Shown here piece by piece: positions 63,791 through 64,000 of a stretch of DNA of 64,000 nucleotides. The notes under the pieces were generated by a model. The model worked only from the letters and a program-made list of their open reading frames with translations, was not told the origin of the DNA and did not search any database. Positions within the stretch are counted from its first letter, which is position 1. The number at the start of each line of letters is the position of its first letter. The DNA is taken from assembly GCF_028640845.1 (NCBI RefSeq), contig NC_080540.1, positions 228,702,794 to 228,766,793 of the forward strand, written 5' to 3'. A program made the position numbers and the translations under genes. The stretch comes from Ahaetulla prasina. Taxonomy: Eukaryota > Chordata > Lepidosauria > Squamata > Colubridae.

Positions 63791-64000
63791 AAGCTGTATG
63801 TGTGTGTGTATGTGTGTGCTCTCTCTCTCTCTCCCTCTCACACACACACACACAGAATAAATTAGTACTGAATTGCCAAACAAATTATTTATTCATCATA
63901 TTTTTGAATCGTGCATCTCCCTCAGAGAGGTACTCTGGGCAGTATATAATAAAATGTTAAAATATAAAAACAGTATATAAAAATTAAATAAATTTAGAAA
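63791..64000. repeat. Direct repeat copy 2, cut by window end
   Basis: Near-identical to 62510-62725 from the GT/CT/CA microsatellite onward. Aligned bases run to position 64000, so the duplication probably continues beyond the window. Confidence 0.9.

Overview
The window reads as non-genic DNA from a squamate reptile, most likely an advanced (colubroid) snake. The evidence is repeat content: CR1, L2, L1, R4/Dong-like and Penelope-like retroelements, a Sauria-type SINE, an ATAGA-tailed CR1/L3-like LINE (a hallmark described for snakes), many hAT and Tigger-like MITEs, and abundant microsatellites. I find no intact host protein-coding gene. Two short minus-strand reading frames (about 8.5-9.1 kb) could be exons but are unidentified.

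Layout. 0-10 kb: Tigger-like MITEs, LINE 3' ends, and a three-level nest (L2-type tail inside CR1 inside the ATAGA-tailed LINE, 4.56-6.25 kb). 11-22 kb: two more ATAGA-tailed LINE copies, a Sauria SINE, hAT MITEs with exact 8-bp target duplications, L1 3' fragments, a palindromic hammerhead-related element between microsatellites (16.8 kb), and a solo LTR inside a SINE (20.87-21.40 kb). 22.8-28.85 kb: a near full-length but frame-broken L1 on the minus strand, inserted into the terminal inverted repeat of an hAT MITE with a 17-bp target duplication. 29-35 kb: hAT MITEs and an L2 LINE inserted in a SINE. 35.40-39.56 kb: a tandem duplication of a 2.08-kb unit. 40-46 kb: two R4/Dong-like fragments in opposite orientation, a Penelope-type hammerhead motif, a solo LTR-like element, CR1, SINE and L2 fragments. 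46.50-51.04 kb: a complete Ty3/gypsy (Mag-like) LTR retrotransposon with both LTRs, a tRNA-Ser primer-binding site, a polypurine tract and a 5-bp target duplication, but broken reading frames. 51-62 kb: two Penelope-like insertions in inverted head-to-head form with 13- and 14-bp target duplications, another LTR-like element, a Tigger-like MITE, and a LINE inside a foldback MITE. 62-64 kb: a tRNA-derived SINE with an L2-type tail, then a second tandem duplication (offset 1,275 bp) cut by the window end.

The elements do not form a pathway. The interest lies in the insertion history they record and in the Penelope-like loci, whose hammerhead-type motifs sit at or beside inverted junctions. Family names come from motif recognition by eye; subfamily assignment would need a search against a curated repeat library.
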